The notes under the pieces were generated by a model. The model was not told the origin of the DNA. It saw nothing but the letters and a program-made list of their open reading frames with translations, and ran no database searches. 64,000 bases of DNA from Bacteroidota bacterium (GTDB lineage: Bacteria; Bacteroidota; Bacteroidia; 2-12-FULL-35-15). The position numbers were made by a program, and so were the translations under genes. The DNA lies in NCBI GenBank assembly GCA_016722565.1, contig JADKIU010000007.1, forward strand, positions 615,286 to 679,285, written 5' to 3'. Numbering within the stretch: position 1 is the first letter of the stretch; the number at the start of each line of letters is the position of its first letter. Below, one piece after another: positions 26,482 to 35,191 of this stretch.

Positions 26482-26518
26482 TCTCACGCCTAGCCACTCT
26501 CCTTGTTTTCCGAAGGAG
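26482..26518 (-). repeat. Degenerate third copy of the DUF559-cassette repeat
   Basis: The segment CTCACGCCTAGCCACTCTCC, continuing TTGTTTTCCGAAGGAG, aligns with CTCACCCCTAGCCCCTCTCC TTGTTCAAGGAG of the intact copies with a few substitutions and a small insertion that breaks the palindrome. It lies just upstream of the pgeF start, so pgeF is bracketed by repeats. Confidence 0.6.
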
Positions 26519-26631
26519 TCGTTCGAACATGGAGAATGGAAGTGCTGCGAAATAATATCTTAGTATGACTTCGTGGCCTTCGTGCCTTAGTGGTGAAAAA
26601 TTTCGTTTCTTTGCATCAAAATAATTACCCA

Positions 26632-27918
26632 ATGAACATTTTAATTTTAGGATCCGGTGGCCGCGAACATGCATTTGCATGGAAATTAGCACAGAGTAAA
26701 AAACTAAGCAAATTATACATTGCTCCAGGAAATGCAGGAACTTCCAGTGTAGGAACAAATGTTGCAATTGCCGTGACAGATTTTGAAGGCATCAAAAAAT
26801 TTGTTTTGGAGAATGCCATCAACATGGTTGTTGTTGGTCCGGAAGACCCATTGGTAAAAGGTATTTATGATTATTTTCAAGCAGATCCCCAATTAAAAAA
26901 TGTTGCAGTAATCGGTCCGCAAAAAGCGGGAGCAGAATTGGAAGGCAGTAAGGATTTTTCGAAAAAATTTATGATTCGCCATGGCATCCCAACCGCACGA
27001 TACGAGACATTTACGAAAGATACATTAGCAGAAGGATTAAAATTTTTAGAGACACTTCAACCTCCATATGTTTTAAAAGCGGATGGATTGGCTGCTGGGA
27101 AAGGTGTTGTGATTCCAACAACCTTAGAAGATGCAAAAAAAGAATTGACCGAAATGTTAGCCAATGCGAAGTTTGGTGCGGCATCTGCAAAAGTAGTGAT
27201 TGAAGAATTTTTAAAAGGTATTGAGCTTTCTGTTTTTGTTTTAACAGATGGAAACTCTTATAAAATATTACCTGCTGCAAAAGATTACAAAAGAATTGGT
27301 GAAGGCGACAAAGGATTAAACACGGGCGGAATGGGCGCCATTTCTCCCGTTCCATTTGCAGATGAAGCATTTATTAAAAAGGTAGAAGACCGTGTAATTA
27401 TTCCAACCATCGATGGATTAAAAAAGGAAGGCATTGTTTACAAAGGATTTATTTTTATTGGATTGATGAATGATAGTGGTGACCCGAAAGTGATTGAGTA
27501 CAATGTTCGCATGGGCGATCCGGAAACCGAATCTGTGATTCCAAGAATCAAATCTGATTTGTTGGATTTGTTTGAAGGTGTTGCCAACGGAAACTTAAAT
27601 GAAAAAACGTTCGAAGTGGATAGTCGTTTTGCTACAACAGTAATGATGGTTGCAGGTGGCTATCCGGAGGAATACGCAAAAGGAGATGTAATGACAGGAT
27701 TTGAATTGGTAGAAGGAAGTATCGCCTTTCATGCAGGAACAAAACAAGATGGGAATAACGTTGTTACAAATGGTGGGCGTGTAATTGCAATTACATCTTA
27801 TGGGAACACTATGAACGAAGCATTAAAAAAATCGTTTGCGAATGCCGAACGTATTCAATACAAAGGAAAGTATTATAGAAGAGATATTGGAAAAGATTTG
27901 GAAGTGTATTATAAATAA
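26632..27918 (+). CDS. purD: Phosphoribosylamine-glycine ligase
   Basis: A 428-residue GARS. It starts MNILILGSGGREHAFAW, then shows GPEDPLVKGIYD, the ATP-grasp region KADGLAAGKGVVIPT and GLNTGGMGAISP, and the metal-binding YNVRMGDPETE. It catalyses the second step of purine synthesis. The ATG at 26632 is chosen over one 14 codons upstream, since the motif begins directly at it. A terminator follows, and two small membrane-protein genes conserved near purD in Bacteroidota lie beyond. Confidence 0.97.
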   Translation: MNILILGSGGREHAFAWKLAQSKKLSKLYIAPGNAGTSSVGTNVAIAVTDFEGIKKFVLENAINMVVVGPEDPLVKGIYDYFQADPQLKNVAVIGPQKAGAELEGSKDFSKKFMIRHGIPTARYETFTKDTLAEGLKFLETLQPPYVLKADGLAAGKGVVIPTTLEDAKKELTEMLANAKFGAASAKVVIEEFLKGIELSVFVLTDGNSYKILPAAKDYKRIGEGDKGLNTGGMGAISPVPFADEAFIKKVEDRVIIPTIDGLKKEGIVYKGFIFIGLMNDSGDPKVIEYNVRMGDPETESVIPRIKSDLLDLFEGVANGNLNEKTFEVDSRFATTVMMVAGGYPEEYAKGDVMTGFELVEGSIAFHAGTKQDGNNVVTNGGRVIAITSYGNTMNEALKKSFANAERIQYKGKYYRRDIGKDLEVYYK

Positions 27919-27933
27919 AGAACGTTTAAACAA

Positions 27934-27975
27934 AAAAATCCCCAATCCGAATAATCAGATTGGGGATTTTTAGTT
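27934..27975. terminator. Bidirectional terminator after purD
   Basis: A fourteen-base stem AAAAATCCCCAATC / GATTGGGGATTTTT with a ten-base loop lies between the convergent purD and the 27990 gene. Confidence 0.88.
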
Positions 27976-27989
27976 GAATGCATATTCGT

Positions 27990-28175
27990 TTATTTTAACG
28001 TTCCTTTTTCTTTCGCTTCTCTGTTAAAGTTTGCTTGCATACGCATCCAAACCAAAAGCAAGCTTACGATAATTATCCAAAAAAATAAGTTGGGTCCGTT
28101 TCCTAATGCTTCCATAAATTGGAATGTCCATTGAAAAAAACTACCTAATCCGTTGAAAATATCTGTCCAAGTCAT
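27990..28175 (-). CDS. Small membrane protein, DUF6341-like
   Basis: A 61-residue protein with one clear membrane segment (NLFFWIIIVSLLLVWMRMQ) and a charged C-terminus (NREAKEKGTLK). The start MTWTDIFNGLGSFFQWTF and position next to purD and the divergent 28261 gene match a small membrane family (DUF6341) that I associate with this neighbourhood in Flavobacteriia and relatives. Family assignment rests on memory of gene order. Function unknown. Confidence 0.6.
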   Translation of the reverse strand: MTWTDIFNGLGSFFQWTFQFMEALGNGPNLFFWIIIVSLLLVWMRMQANFNREAKEKGTLK

Positions 28176-28260
28176 AATCGTAATGTTTATTTTATGGTCT
28201 CAAATGTACAAATTTTATTTAAAATCAATAATTTTTTAAGCTAATTTTAGCAACTGAAAT

Positions 28261-29238
28261 ATGTTTATACGGTTTTTTAAATCCAACAATGCTTCTGCAT
28301 TACTCTTTTTGCCCCTGATTGCTATTATTATCTGGGTGTTTGGGTATATAAACCCTAACGCTCCTCTTCCGGTAAAGCACGCCATGCCCCTGTACGATTT
28401 AATTGCAGGGATTTTTACTACAATTCCTTGGTTATCCACAACAATCGGGCTTTTATTAATTATCGGGGAGGCGTTTTTACTCAATTTTATTGTGAACGAA
28501 AATGAGGTTTTGGAGAAACAAAACTATTTACCGGCCCTCTTTTACATTGTTTTTATGAGTAATAATGATGCAATGTTGATGTTGCATCCGCTGCTGTTCG
28601 GGAATCTATTCATTTTATTTGCTTTGCACCGGTTATTAAGCTCTTACCGCAAAGACAAAGCCTTTTCTGAGTCGTTTGATGCCGGTTTATTGATTTCCAT
28701 CGCTTCCTTGTTTTACTTTCCTTTTGTCGTTTTTTTACCCTTATTAGGTGTTGCACTCATCCTCTTACGCCCTTTTAACTGGAGAGAATGGATCATTTCC
28801 TTTTTTGGGGCGGTAATTCCCTATTTGTTTGTCCTCACGGTTTATTTTTGGAATGATACACTGGAATATTTGTTTTATGACAAGATGTTTTACCAGTTTA
28901 TTCGAGAAAAACCGGTGTTGGATTTCCCCAAAACCTTTTATTTCATGATTGGCATTGGCTGGGTGATCGTTTTCTTTGCCATTGTTAAAATCATTCTAGG
29001 CGTAGGAATTGGTTCCCAACGCACAAAAAAGTCTGTTATCCTGTTTGTTTGGTTTTTGTTCTTTTCCGCTTTCTCCATTTTATTGGCTCCGGAAATCTCC
29101 ACCAAATACTTTTCAGCACTGGCCATCCCTTCCGCTATATTTTGTGCCAACTACTTTACTCATATTAAAAAGGAATGGTGGGCCGAATTTTTATTCTTAT
29201 TGCTGCTTTCTTCCTTGTTTGTGAATTTGATCTTATAG
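28261..29238 (+). CDS. Polytopic membrane protein, DUF6427-like
   Basis: A 325-residue protein with about nine or ten hydrophobic segments. It begins MFIRFFKSNNASALLFLPL and contains SNNDAMLMLHPLLFGNLF and LRPFNWREWIISFFGAVIP, conserved features of the Bacteroidota family DUF6427, usually near purD. It is divergent from the 27990 gene with 85 bases between. It may be a polyprenol-linked or cell-wall-related transporter, but nothing in the sequence shows this. Confidence 0.7.
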   Translation: MFIRFFKSNNASALLFLPLIAIIIWVFGYINPNAPLPVKHAMPLYDLIAGIFTTIPWLSTTIGLLLIIGEAFLLNFIVNENEVLEKQNYLPALFYIVFMSNNDAMLMLHPLLFGNLFILFALHRLLSSYRKDKAFSESFDAGLLISIASLFYFPFVVFLPLLGVALILLRPFNWREWIISFFGAVIPYLFVLTVYFWNDTLEYLFYDKMFYQFIREKPVLDFPKTFYFMIGIGWVIVFFAIVKIILGVGIGSQRTKKSVILFVWFLFFSAFSILLAPEISTKYFSALAIPSAIFCANYFTHIKKEWWAEFLFLLLLSSLFVNLIL

Positions 29239-29301
29239 ATTTTTTTAACAATCTATCAAGAAGGAATATTTGAGCTTATTTTATTTCTAACTTTACGCCT
29301 C

Positions 29302-29319
29302 TCCCGATAACGATCGGGA
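29302..29319. repeat. Inverted repeat upstream of purQ
   Basis: TCCCGAT-AACG-ATCGGGA forms a seven-base stem 24 bases before the purQ start. It may be an operator or a short leader hairpin; it does not resemble a terminator, as no T-run follows. Confidence 0.4.
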
Positions 29320-29342
29320 TTAATCGTTTTAAAAAATATAGT

Positions 29343-30038
29343 ATGAGCAAATTTGGAGTTGTTATTTTCCCGGGGTCAAACTGTGATCAAGACATGATTT
29401 ATGTTTTAAGAGACATCATGGGGCAGGATGTGGTTGAGTTGTGGCACAAAGATACCGATTTGAAGGGCTGTGATTTTATAGTGCTGCCGGGAGGGTTTTC
29501 GTATGGCGATTACCTTCGTTCCGGAGCGATTGCGCGTTTTTCACCAATCATGGAAAAAGTGATTGAGTTTGCCAACAAAGGTGGATATGTGCTGGGTGTT
29601 TGTAATGGATTCCAAATTTTATGTGAAGCCGGATTGGTTCCGGGAGCCTTATTACACAATAACGAACGAAAGTTTATCTGCAAAAACGTATTTATAAAAG
29701 CAGAAAACAATTCTACTTTAATTACATCCGAAGTTCCGCTTGAAAAAGCGCTTAAAATACCTATTGCTCATGGTGAAGGGAAGTATTATGCGGATGCTGA
29801 CACCATCAAACAGTTAAATGCAAACGGACAAATTATTTTCCGCTATTGCGATGAAAATGGAAATGTAACGGATGCTTCTAATCCAAATGGGGCAACAGAA
29901 AACATTGCTGGTGTTTGTAATGCTGGTAAAAATGTGTTTGGAATGATGCCTCACCCTGAAAGAGCAACCGATGGTGAATTAAGCAACATTGATGGACGTT
30001 GGATTTTTGACTCTATCCTAAGCTTAGTTAAAAACTAA
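29343..30038 (+). CDS. purQ: Phosphoribosylformylglycinamidine synthase subunit PurQ
   Basis: A 231-residue class I glutamine amidotransferase. It begins KFGVVIFPGSNCDQDM and has the nucleophile Cys in GYVLGVCNGFQILCEAGL and the His/Glu in GMMPHPERATDGE. It supplies ammonia to PurL for FGAM formation. It is a separate short subunit, so the large subunit must be encoded elsewhere, possibly as PurL with PurS. Confidence 0.95.
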   Translation: MSKFGVVIFPGSNCDQDMIYVLRDIMGQDVVELWHKDTDLKGCDFIVLPGGFSYGDYLRSGAIARFSPIMEKVIEFANKGGYVLGVCNGFQILCEAGLVPGALLHNNERKFICKNVFIKAENNSTLITSEVPLEKALKIPIAHGEGKYYADADTIKQLNANGQIIFRYCDENGNVTDASNPNGATENIAGVCNAGKNVFGMMPHPERATDGELSNIDGRWIFDSILSLVKN

Positions 30039-30279
30039 TTTTATTATCTGTCATTTTTAGTCATTTTCTCTCATTTTCATCAATTTTTGGTGATTTTTGG
30101 CGAAATATACCCTCATTTTATCATTTTTTGCCTCGTTTTCACCCCTCCACTTTTAAACAATTAATGAACAATCGGGCTTCACGCTGTTCATATTTTGGTC
30201 TTTATTTTCGACTAAGAAAGACTTAACTTTATGTTGGTTATTAAAACAATTATTTAAATCAATTTAAAAATTTTTTGCC
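30039..30279. other. T-rich intergenic region with TCATTTT repeats
   Basis: After purQ the + strand carries at least five irregularly spaced copies of TCATTTT / TCATTTTT between 30050 and 30135, then a C-rich patch and an A+T-rich stretch before the 30280 gene. No hairpin of terminator quality or classic promoter pair was found. It may be a long 5' leader. Confidence 0.4.
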
Positions 30280-30645
30280 ATGAGTTTTATGAACGAAGCG
30301 ACTCCTACCGTTACAGTGAAGAAAAAAAACATTTCTACATTGATTGAATATTGCATTGAAAACAAAATCGACTTTACCGTGAAGTCAAAATCAAATGATG
30401 ATTTCGACATTGAGTTCATTGTAACAAATACACCAAAAGCTATTGCATTGGGTATGTGTTTAAAGGAACTTAAACTGGAGTTAAACGGACTTAGTGTAAC
30501 ATCTGTTGCTAGTATCAAAGCGAACAAAAAAGTGTTGTCACCTAAGGAAACCGGCTTAACAATCGGAAATGGTATTGTTGCTGAAGGCGAAACAGAAATG
30601 GCCTTTGAAGATGCATTAAAATTCGATTTGGGAGCTTCGAACTAG
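30280..30645 (+). CDS. Conserved hypothetical protein
   Basis: A 121-residue soluble protein without signal peptide. It begins MSFMNEATPTVTVKKKNIST and alternates helices and strands (TLIEYCIENKIDFTVKSKS, IEFIVTNTPKAIALGMCLKE), then ends in an acidic tail with EGETEMAFEDALKF. I do not recognise the family. It has an unusually long upstream region (about 240 bases) and its own strong terminator, consistent with a well-expressed single gene. Confidence 0.65.
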   Translation: MSFMNEATPTVTVKKKNISTLIEYCIENKIDFTVKSKSNDDFDIEFIVTNTPKAIALGMCLKELKLELNGLSVTSVASIKANKKVLSPKETGLTIGNGIVAEGETEMAFEDALKFDLGASN

Positions 30646-30672
30646 GAGCTGTAATTAAAATTTTTAGATGCG

Positions 30673-30705
30673 AATGCCTCTGCAGAAATGCAGGGGCATT
30701 TTTAT
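30673..30705. terminator. Bidirectional terminator with GAAA tetraloop
   Basis: AATGCCTCTGCA - GAAA - TGCAGGGGCATT, a twelve-pair stem with one G-T pair and a GNRA loop, followed by TTT, lies between convergent genes. Confidence 0.85.
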
Positions 30706-30714
30706 GGCACTTAC

Positions 30715-31290
30715 TTATTTTTCGTAAAAATGCATCTCTCGCATGTATTCCCACACAGCAGGAGCAACGAAATAGCGAACATCTTTTTTGTCTTTTATCG
30801 CCTTTCGGATAGAGGTGGATGAAATCTCCATTAAGGGAGCATCAATCATTTTTACTCGTTTATGATTAAACAACTCTGAGCCTTTAATATTCGGACGCGG
30901 ATACACATACAATTCGTAGTGTTTTAAAATTTCTTCGTAATTTTTCCATTTGTGAAACCCTTCCAGATTGTCGCTTCCCATGATCAATGCAAAATCATTG
31001 TTCGGATACTTCTCTTTTAAATGTGCTAATGTATTGATGGTATAAGAAGGTTGGGGCAATTTAAATTCGATATTACTCGCTTTCATTTTATTATTATCCC
31101 CAATGGCAAGGGTCACCATCTGCAAGCGATGCGTTTCCGGGAGGAGTGAATTCTTTTCTTTGAGTGGGTTGTGTGGAGAAACCACAAACCAGATACGATC
31201 CAGGTCGGAATTTGCCAACATATAATTCGCAATCACCATGTGTCCAACATGGATGGGATTAAAGGAACCGAAGAATAAACCGACTTTCAT
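30715..31290 (-). CDS. nadD: Nicotinate-nucleotide adenylyltransferase
   Basis: A 191-residue NadD. It begins MKVGLFFGSFNPIHVGHMVI with the nucleotidyltransferase HxGH motif; ISSTSIRKAIKD near the C-terminus is the ISSTxIR signature. It adenylates nicotinate mononucleotide in NAD synthesis. It is a single gene between convergent neighbours. Confidence 0.95.
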   Translation of the reverse strand: MKVGLFFGSFNPIHVGHMVIANYMLANSDLDRIWFVVSPHNPLKEKNSLLPETHRLQMVTLAIGDNNKMKASNIEFKLPQPSYTINTLAHLKEKYPNNDFALIMGSDNLEGFHKWKNYEEILKHYELYVYPRPNIKGSELFNHKRVKMIDAPLMEISSTSIRKAIKDKKDVRYFVAPAVWEYMREMHFYEK

Positions 31291-31344
31291 GATTACGAAT
31301 CTAAACTACAAAAACTTTTAACTTTCAAACTTTGGACGTTGAAC

Positions 31345-31764
31345 TTATTTCAACCACATAAAAATGTTGGGATTGTTTTCGTACTGCTCAATGTCTTTGC
31401 TAAATGTAATTACAAAAAAATCAATCAGCGGAAGCACTCCAAAACAGCCTCCAAATGTTGCCACATAAACAACGGGCACCCATGGTTTTGTTCCCAACAT
31501 CACTCTGTGAGCGCCCATAAATCCTAAAGGGAAAGGGAAAGCAAAAAAGGCAGAAATGAGTTTTTTTTTGTTTTGTTCCTTGCTCGAATTCTTTTTTACG
31601 ATCGAATCTGCAACCGCTTTATCGATTTGTAAAATAAGTGTGTCAGCTGATTCAACGATGTAAATCGTAGACAACTCCCTTTCCGTTTTATGTTCCATGG
31701 CTTTTGCTGAAAAGCAAAAGCAAAAAACAAACGAAATAATGAAACTTATTTTTTTAGTATCCAA
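31345..31764 (-). CDS. TM2-domain protein with signal peptide
   Basis: A 139-residue protein. A signal peptide (KKISFIISFVFCFCFSAKA) is followed by a short linker and two transmembrane segments with the TM2 pattern, AFPFPLGFMGAHRVMLG and GGCFGVLPLIDFFVI. The start codon appears to be TTG at 31762-31764, since the next ATG would lie after the signal peptide. The superoxide dismutase terminator lies between it and sod. Function unknown. Confidence 0.75.
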   Translation of the reverse strand: MDTKKISFIISFVFCFCFSAKAMEHKTERELSTIYIVESADTLILQIDKAVADSIVKKNSSKEQNKKKLISAFFAFPFPLGFMGAHRVMLGTKPWVPVVYVATFGGCFGVLPLIDFFVITFSKDIEQYENNPNIFMWLK

Positions 31765-31779
31765 AACGTTTAAGAAATA

Positions 31780-31809
31780 AAAAAGGGGATGCTTTAACGC
31801 ATCCCCTTT
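31780..31809 (-). terminator. Intrinsic terminator after superoxide dismutase
   Basis: Stem AAAGGGGATGC / GCATCCCCTTT with a six-base loop, followed by a T-run in the - direction (A-run on +), 17 bases after the sod stop. Confidence 0.85.
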
Positions 31810-31825
31810 AAAATTTAGATTTTAA

Positions 31826-32431
31826 TTATTTTGCTGCTGCAAAGCGCTTAGCAACTTCTGCCCAATTCACAACATTCCAAAAAGCTGCGATATAATCCGG
31901 GCGTTTGTTTTGATATTTTAAGTAGTATGCATGTTCCCACACATCCATTCCTAAAATCGGTGTTCCTTTTACTTCCGCAATATCCATCAAAGGATTATCT
32001 TGATTTGGAGTTGAACAAACCGCTAATTTTCCATCTTTTACAATCAACCATGCCCAACCTGAACCGAAACGAGTTGCTCCTGCAGTCGCAAATTGCGTTT
32101 TAAAGTCAGCAAACGAACCAAAAGCACTGGTAATTGCTGCTGCCAAGTCGCCTGTAGGTTCACCACCGGCATTTGGACCCATTACTGTCCAAAAAAGGGA
32201 GTGATTATAGTGTCCACCACCATTGTTACGAACCGGCATCGGGTATTTCGAAATGTTTTTGCAGATTTCTTCGATACTCAATTTTTCTGTTTCAGAACCT
32301 GCAATCGCTGCATTTAAGTTCGTTACATAGGCTTGATGATGTTTTGAATGATGAATCTCCATCGTTTGAGCATCAATATGAGGCTCTAATGCTGTGTAGG
32401 CATACGGTAATTTAGGTAATTCGAAAGCCAT
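31826..32431 (-). CDS. Superoxide dismutase (Fe/Mn family)
   Basis: A 201-residue cytoplasmic SOD with no signal peptide. The metal ligands are the first His of TMEIHHSKHHQAYV (His27), the His of GGGHYNHSLFW, and the Asp and His of GMDVWEHAYYLKYQNKR. Fe or Mn use cannot be settled from sequence; the MGPNAGGEPTG loop is seen in Mn and cambialistic forms. It converts superoxide to peroxide and oxygen and has its own terminator. Confidence 0.96.
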   Translation of the reverse strand: MAFELPKLPYAYTALEPHIDAQTMEIHHSKHHQAYVTNLNAAIAGSETEKLSIEEICKNISKYPMPVRNNGGGHYNHSLFWTVMGPNAGGEPTGDLAAAITSAFGSFADFKTQFATAGATRFGSGWAWLIVKDGKLAVCSTPNQDNPLMDIAEVKGTPILGMDVWEHAYYLKYQNKRPDYIAAFWNVVNWAEVAKRFAAAK

Positions 32432-32586
32432 AGTTTATATTTTTAAGGGTTAATTATTGTTTAATTGAGTTGCAAAGATAGGTCTTTTTACACCGTTTTT
32501 AGTCAAAAGGTGAGAAAGAATCGTTGTTTTTTAGGGTTCTTAACAATGCTTTGTTTAAATAATTGTGTTTTAGATAGCTATAAGAT

Positions 32587-32616
32587 TTTGTGCGTATGGA
32601 TTTTTAGCTACCTTTG
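32587..32616 (+). promoter_or_regulatory. Bacteroidota-type promoter before the small lipoprotein
   Basis: TTTG at 32587-32590 and TACCTTTG at 32609-32616, separated by 18 bases, match the -33/-7 consensus. The ATG is 43 bases further on. Confidence 0.65.
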
Positions 32617-32659
32617 CGCCCAGATACTAGTATTAATCAAAAAACAAAACAAAAACAAA

Positions 32660-32875
32660 ATGAAAAAATTATTTTCTTTATTGTTCGTAGCAGGTGCATT
32701 AAGCATCGTTTCTTGCGGACCGTCTGCAGAAGAAGCTGCTAAAATGGAAGCTGAAGCAAAAGCTAAAATGGATTCTTTGTTCAACGCTGCTAGCGCTGCT
32801 GTTGAAACAGCTCCTGACACTACAGCTACTGCTACTCCTGATTCTGCTGCTACAACAACTGAAGCTGCTCACTAA
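32660..32875 (+). CDS. Small Ala/Thr-rich lipoprotein
   Basis: A 71-residue protein: MKKLFSLLFVAGALSIVSC is a lipoprotein signal with the lipid-modified Cys at 19. The mature part is low complexity, a short Ala/Glu/Lys helix (EEAAKMEAEAKAKMDSLF) followed by an Ala/Thr/Asp tail. The frame extends 65 codons upstream but the ATG at 32660 gives the lipobox and follows a good promoter. It resembles small abundant membrane-anchored proteins of Bacteroidota. Function unknown. Confidence 0.8.
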   Translation: MKKLFSLLFVAGALSIVSCGPSAEEAAKMEAEAKAKMDSLFNAASAAVETAPDTTATATPDSAATTTEAAH

Positions 32876-32891
32876 TCAGTGATTACAAAAT

Positions 32892-32928
32892 AAAAACGCC
32901 TCTCAAACAATGTTTGAGAGGCGTTTTT
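32892..32928. terminator. Long bidirectional terminator
   Basis: A seventeen-base perfect stem AAAAACGCCTCTCAAAC / GTTTGAGAGGCGTTTTT with a three-base loop lies between convergent genes. Confidence 0.92.
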
Positions 32929-32952
32929 ATTTATCCATCTTTTGGAAACGCG

Positions 32953-34554
32953 TTACTTCATTAACTCAATTGCTTTTTTCAGCACATTGTCTTGTGTTTG
33001 AATCACCTGATAATAACCTTCACCATTAAAAATATTACGAGCAATCAAAGCTTTTAACTGGTTCTTCAAAATGTTTTGAGAAATCGCAATTTCCTTATTA
33101 TTCCGTTTAATTTTATTCTTTTCAGCATAGGCAATAAACTCCTCCAAAATTGCCGGAGTAACAACAAACGACTTATTAAAATTTTCTACCGTTTTGTAGG
33201 ATTTTAACTTTGTGCGTTCTCTATCTGCATATTCAAATGCAAAGTCGTTGGCTGTACCGGTAAAAAACACTTCCGTTAAATAAAGTGATCGTCCTGCTGT
33301 ATCCAGTCCAACAAATACATCCGGAATAATTCCGCCTCCGCCATAAACAATCTTACCTGCAGGGGTTGTAAATTTTATCGAGTCGGTAATTTTAATGCTA
33401 TCTGCATTTTCCAACTCCCCATTTGCATACCGATTATTCTCTTCTTCGTAATATGCTTCCACACCATCTGCATACGATTTTTGAATACTTCTACCGGTTG
33501 GAGTATAATAACGGGCAATGGTTAATCGGATGGCTGAACTATCAGAAAATTCACTTTGTTCCTGCACCAATCCTTTTCCAAACGAACGTCTGCCAATAAT
33601 GGTTGCGCGGTCATTATCTTGTAAAGCGCCCGCTAAAATTTCACTGGCCGATGCCGAGCCATCATCAATCAACACCATTAATTTTCCGTTTTCAAATTCA
33701 CCTCTTCGTGTTGCTTTGTAATCCTTTCTTGGGCGCGCTTTACCGATGGTGTAAACAATTTCTTTTCCTTCACTCAATAATTCATCGGCAATGTCAACCG
33801 CTGAATTCAAGAATCCACCGCCATTCCCACGCAAATCAATAATCAATTGTTGCATTCCTTGCCCACGCAATTTTTCAAACGCTTGCATGTATTCATCATA
33901 AGTGGTAGCTCCAAATCGACTAATCTTTATATATCCTGTTTTCGGATTCACCATGTAGGACACGTCTATGCTATGTATTGGAATTGTTCCACGCGTAATT
34001 ACAAAATCAAGTAACCCGCGTTTTCCTCTGCGCATCATACTTACTTTTACTTTTGTACCACCTTTGCCTTTTAAGTTTTCCATCACCTGTTTGTTGGTGA
34101 TTTTAATACCAGCCACTACTTTCCCATCCACCTTAATAATTTTGTCGCCTGCTTGTACGCCAACCAATTCGGACGGGCCACCGGGAATGGCCGCAATAAC
34201 ACGAATGGTATCCTCCACTATATTAAATTCAACACCTATCCCTTCAAAATTTCCTAACAAAGGTTCGTTGCTGGCAATCAGTTCTTCTGCTGTGATGTAA
34301 CTGGAATGTGGATCTAAATTCGCTAAGAGAGAAACAATTGTTTTATCAACTAAGTCCTTGGTTTTAATGGTATCCACATATTGCTCTTCTACATACTTCA
34401 ATATCTGGTCAATTTTACTGTACGCTCCATTTCCGTCAACAGAAATGGTTCCGGGAGTTGTTCTAAGATTGAATGTGCTTCCGATAAAAATTCCCAGAAT
34501 GAGCACTAATGCAAAAACAATGGGAAGATATATGTAAAATTTAGGACGATTCAT
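32953..34554 (-). CDS. S41 family C-terminal processing peptidase
   Basis: A protein of about 533 residues starting at MNRPKFYIYLPIVFALVLIL, a signal anchor. A PDZ domain (GVQAGDKIIKVDGKVVAG, about 105-190) precedes the S41 protease core with the nucleophile in DDGSASASEILAGALQD and the general-base Lys in RRSFGKGLVQEQ. It belongs to the carboxyl-terminal processing proteases that trim periplasmic proteins. The frame begins 16 codons upstream but the Met before the anchor is preferred. The dCMP deaminase gene is immediately upstream. Confidence 0.94.
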   Translation of the reverse strand: MNRPKFYIYLPIVFALVLILGIFIGSTFNLRTTPGTISVDGNGAYSKIDQILKYVEEQYVDTIKTKDLVDKTIVSLLANLDPHSSYITAEELIASNEPLLGNFEGIGVEFNIVEDTIRVIAAIPGGPSELVGVQAGDKIIKVDGKVVAGIKITNKQVMENLKGKGGTKVKVSMMRRGKRGLLDFVITRGTIPIHSIDVSYMVNPKTGYIKISRFGATTYDEYMQAFEKLRGQGMQQLIIDLRGNGGGFLNSAVDIADELLSEGKEIVYTIGKARPRKDYKATRRGEFENGKLMVLIDDGSASASEILAGALQDNDRATIIGRRSFGKGLVQEQSEFSDSSAIRLTIARYYTPTGRSIQKSYADGVEAYYEEENNRYANGELENADSIKITDSIKFTTPAGKIVYGGGGIIPDVFVGLDTAGRSLYLTEVFFTGTANDFAFEYADRERTKLKSYKTVENFNKSFVVTPAILEEFIAYAEKNKIKRNNKEIAISQNILKNQLKALIARNIFNGEGYYQVIQTQDNVLKKAIELMK

Positions 34555-34567
34555 TTTAAGTGGGCAA

Positions 34568-35038
34568 TTAAACTGTAGGCAATTTTTTTGAGTAACGCAC
34601 AACTTCTACTCCAAATTTTTGAAGGAAATCAACGCCTTCATCGCTTTTTAATCCTTTAAAATCAGCATAAGAATTTAAGTAATAAACTTTTTTGATCCCC
34701 ATCGTATAAATCACACGAGCACACGAAATGCAAGGTGAAAGCGTAACATAAAGCGTACATCCCTCAATCGACACTTTATTTTTAGAGGCATATAAGATGG
34801 CATTTTGTTCGGCATGTAATGCTAAGGAGCAGCTGCCTTTACTATCGCGCGGACAACCGTCTTTTTCAAAATCAATATCACAATTGTGCGTGCCTGCAGG
34901 AGGACCATTGTAGCCTAAAGAAACAATACGTGTGTCTTTTGTGAGCACAGCACCAACTTGCGCCTTTACACAATGGGAACGCTTGGCAAGATTTTCTGCC
35001 AACTCCATATAAATTTCATCAAAACTTGGTTTGCTCAT
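34568..35038 (-). CDS. dCMP deaminase family protein (ComEB-like)
   Basis: A 156-residue cytidine/deoxycytidylate deaminase. The zinc motif is LALHAEQNAILYA with the catalytic Glu, and LSPCISCARVIYT with two Cys ligands; an extra CPRD-type cysteine segment matches dCMP deaminases. It makes dUMP for thymidylate synthesis. The Met at 35038 (MSKPSFDEIY) is chosen over an implausible hydrophobic upstream extension. It is 13 bases from the protease gene. Confidence 0.92.
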   Translation of the reverse strand: MSKPSFDEIYMELAENLAKRSHCVKAQVGAVLTKDTRIVSLGYNGPPAGTHNCDIDFEKDGCPRDSKGSCSLALHAEQNAILYASKNKVSIEGCTLYVTLSPCISCARVIYTMGIKKVYYLNSYADFKGLKSDEGVDFLQKFGVEVVRYSKKLPTV

Positions 35039-35191
35039 AAATGCCTTAAATAGGAATGCGAATTTACGAAATATTAAAGGAATTGCATCGATTAATAAAA
35101 TTATGATTTTTAGATTTGTCGTTTTTGTGTTGAATATTCCCAAACAATTTGAAGTACATAATTGTTATCTTTACAATACAATCCGAATGCG

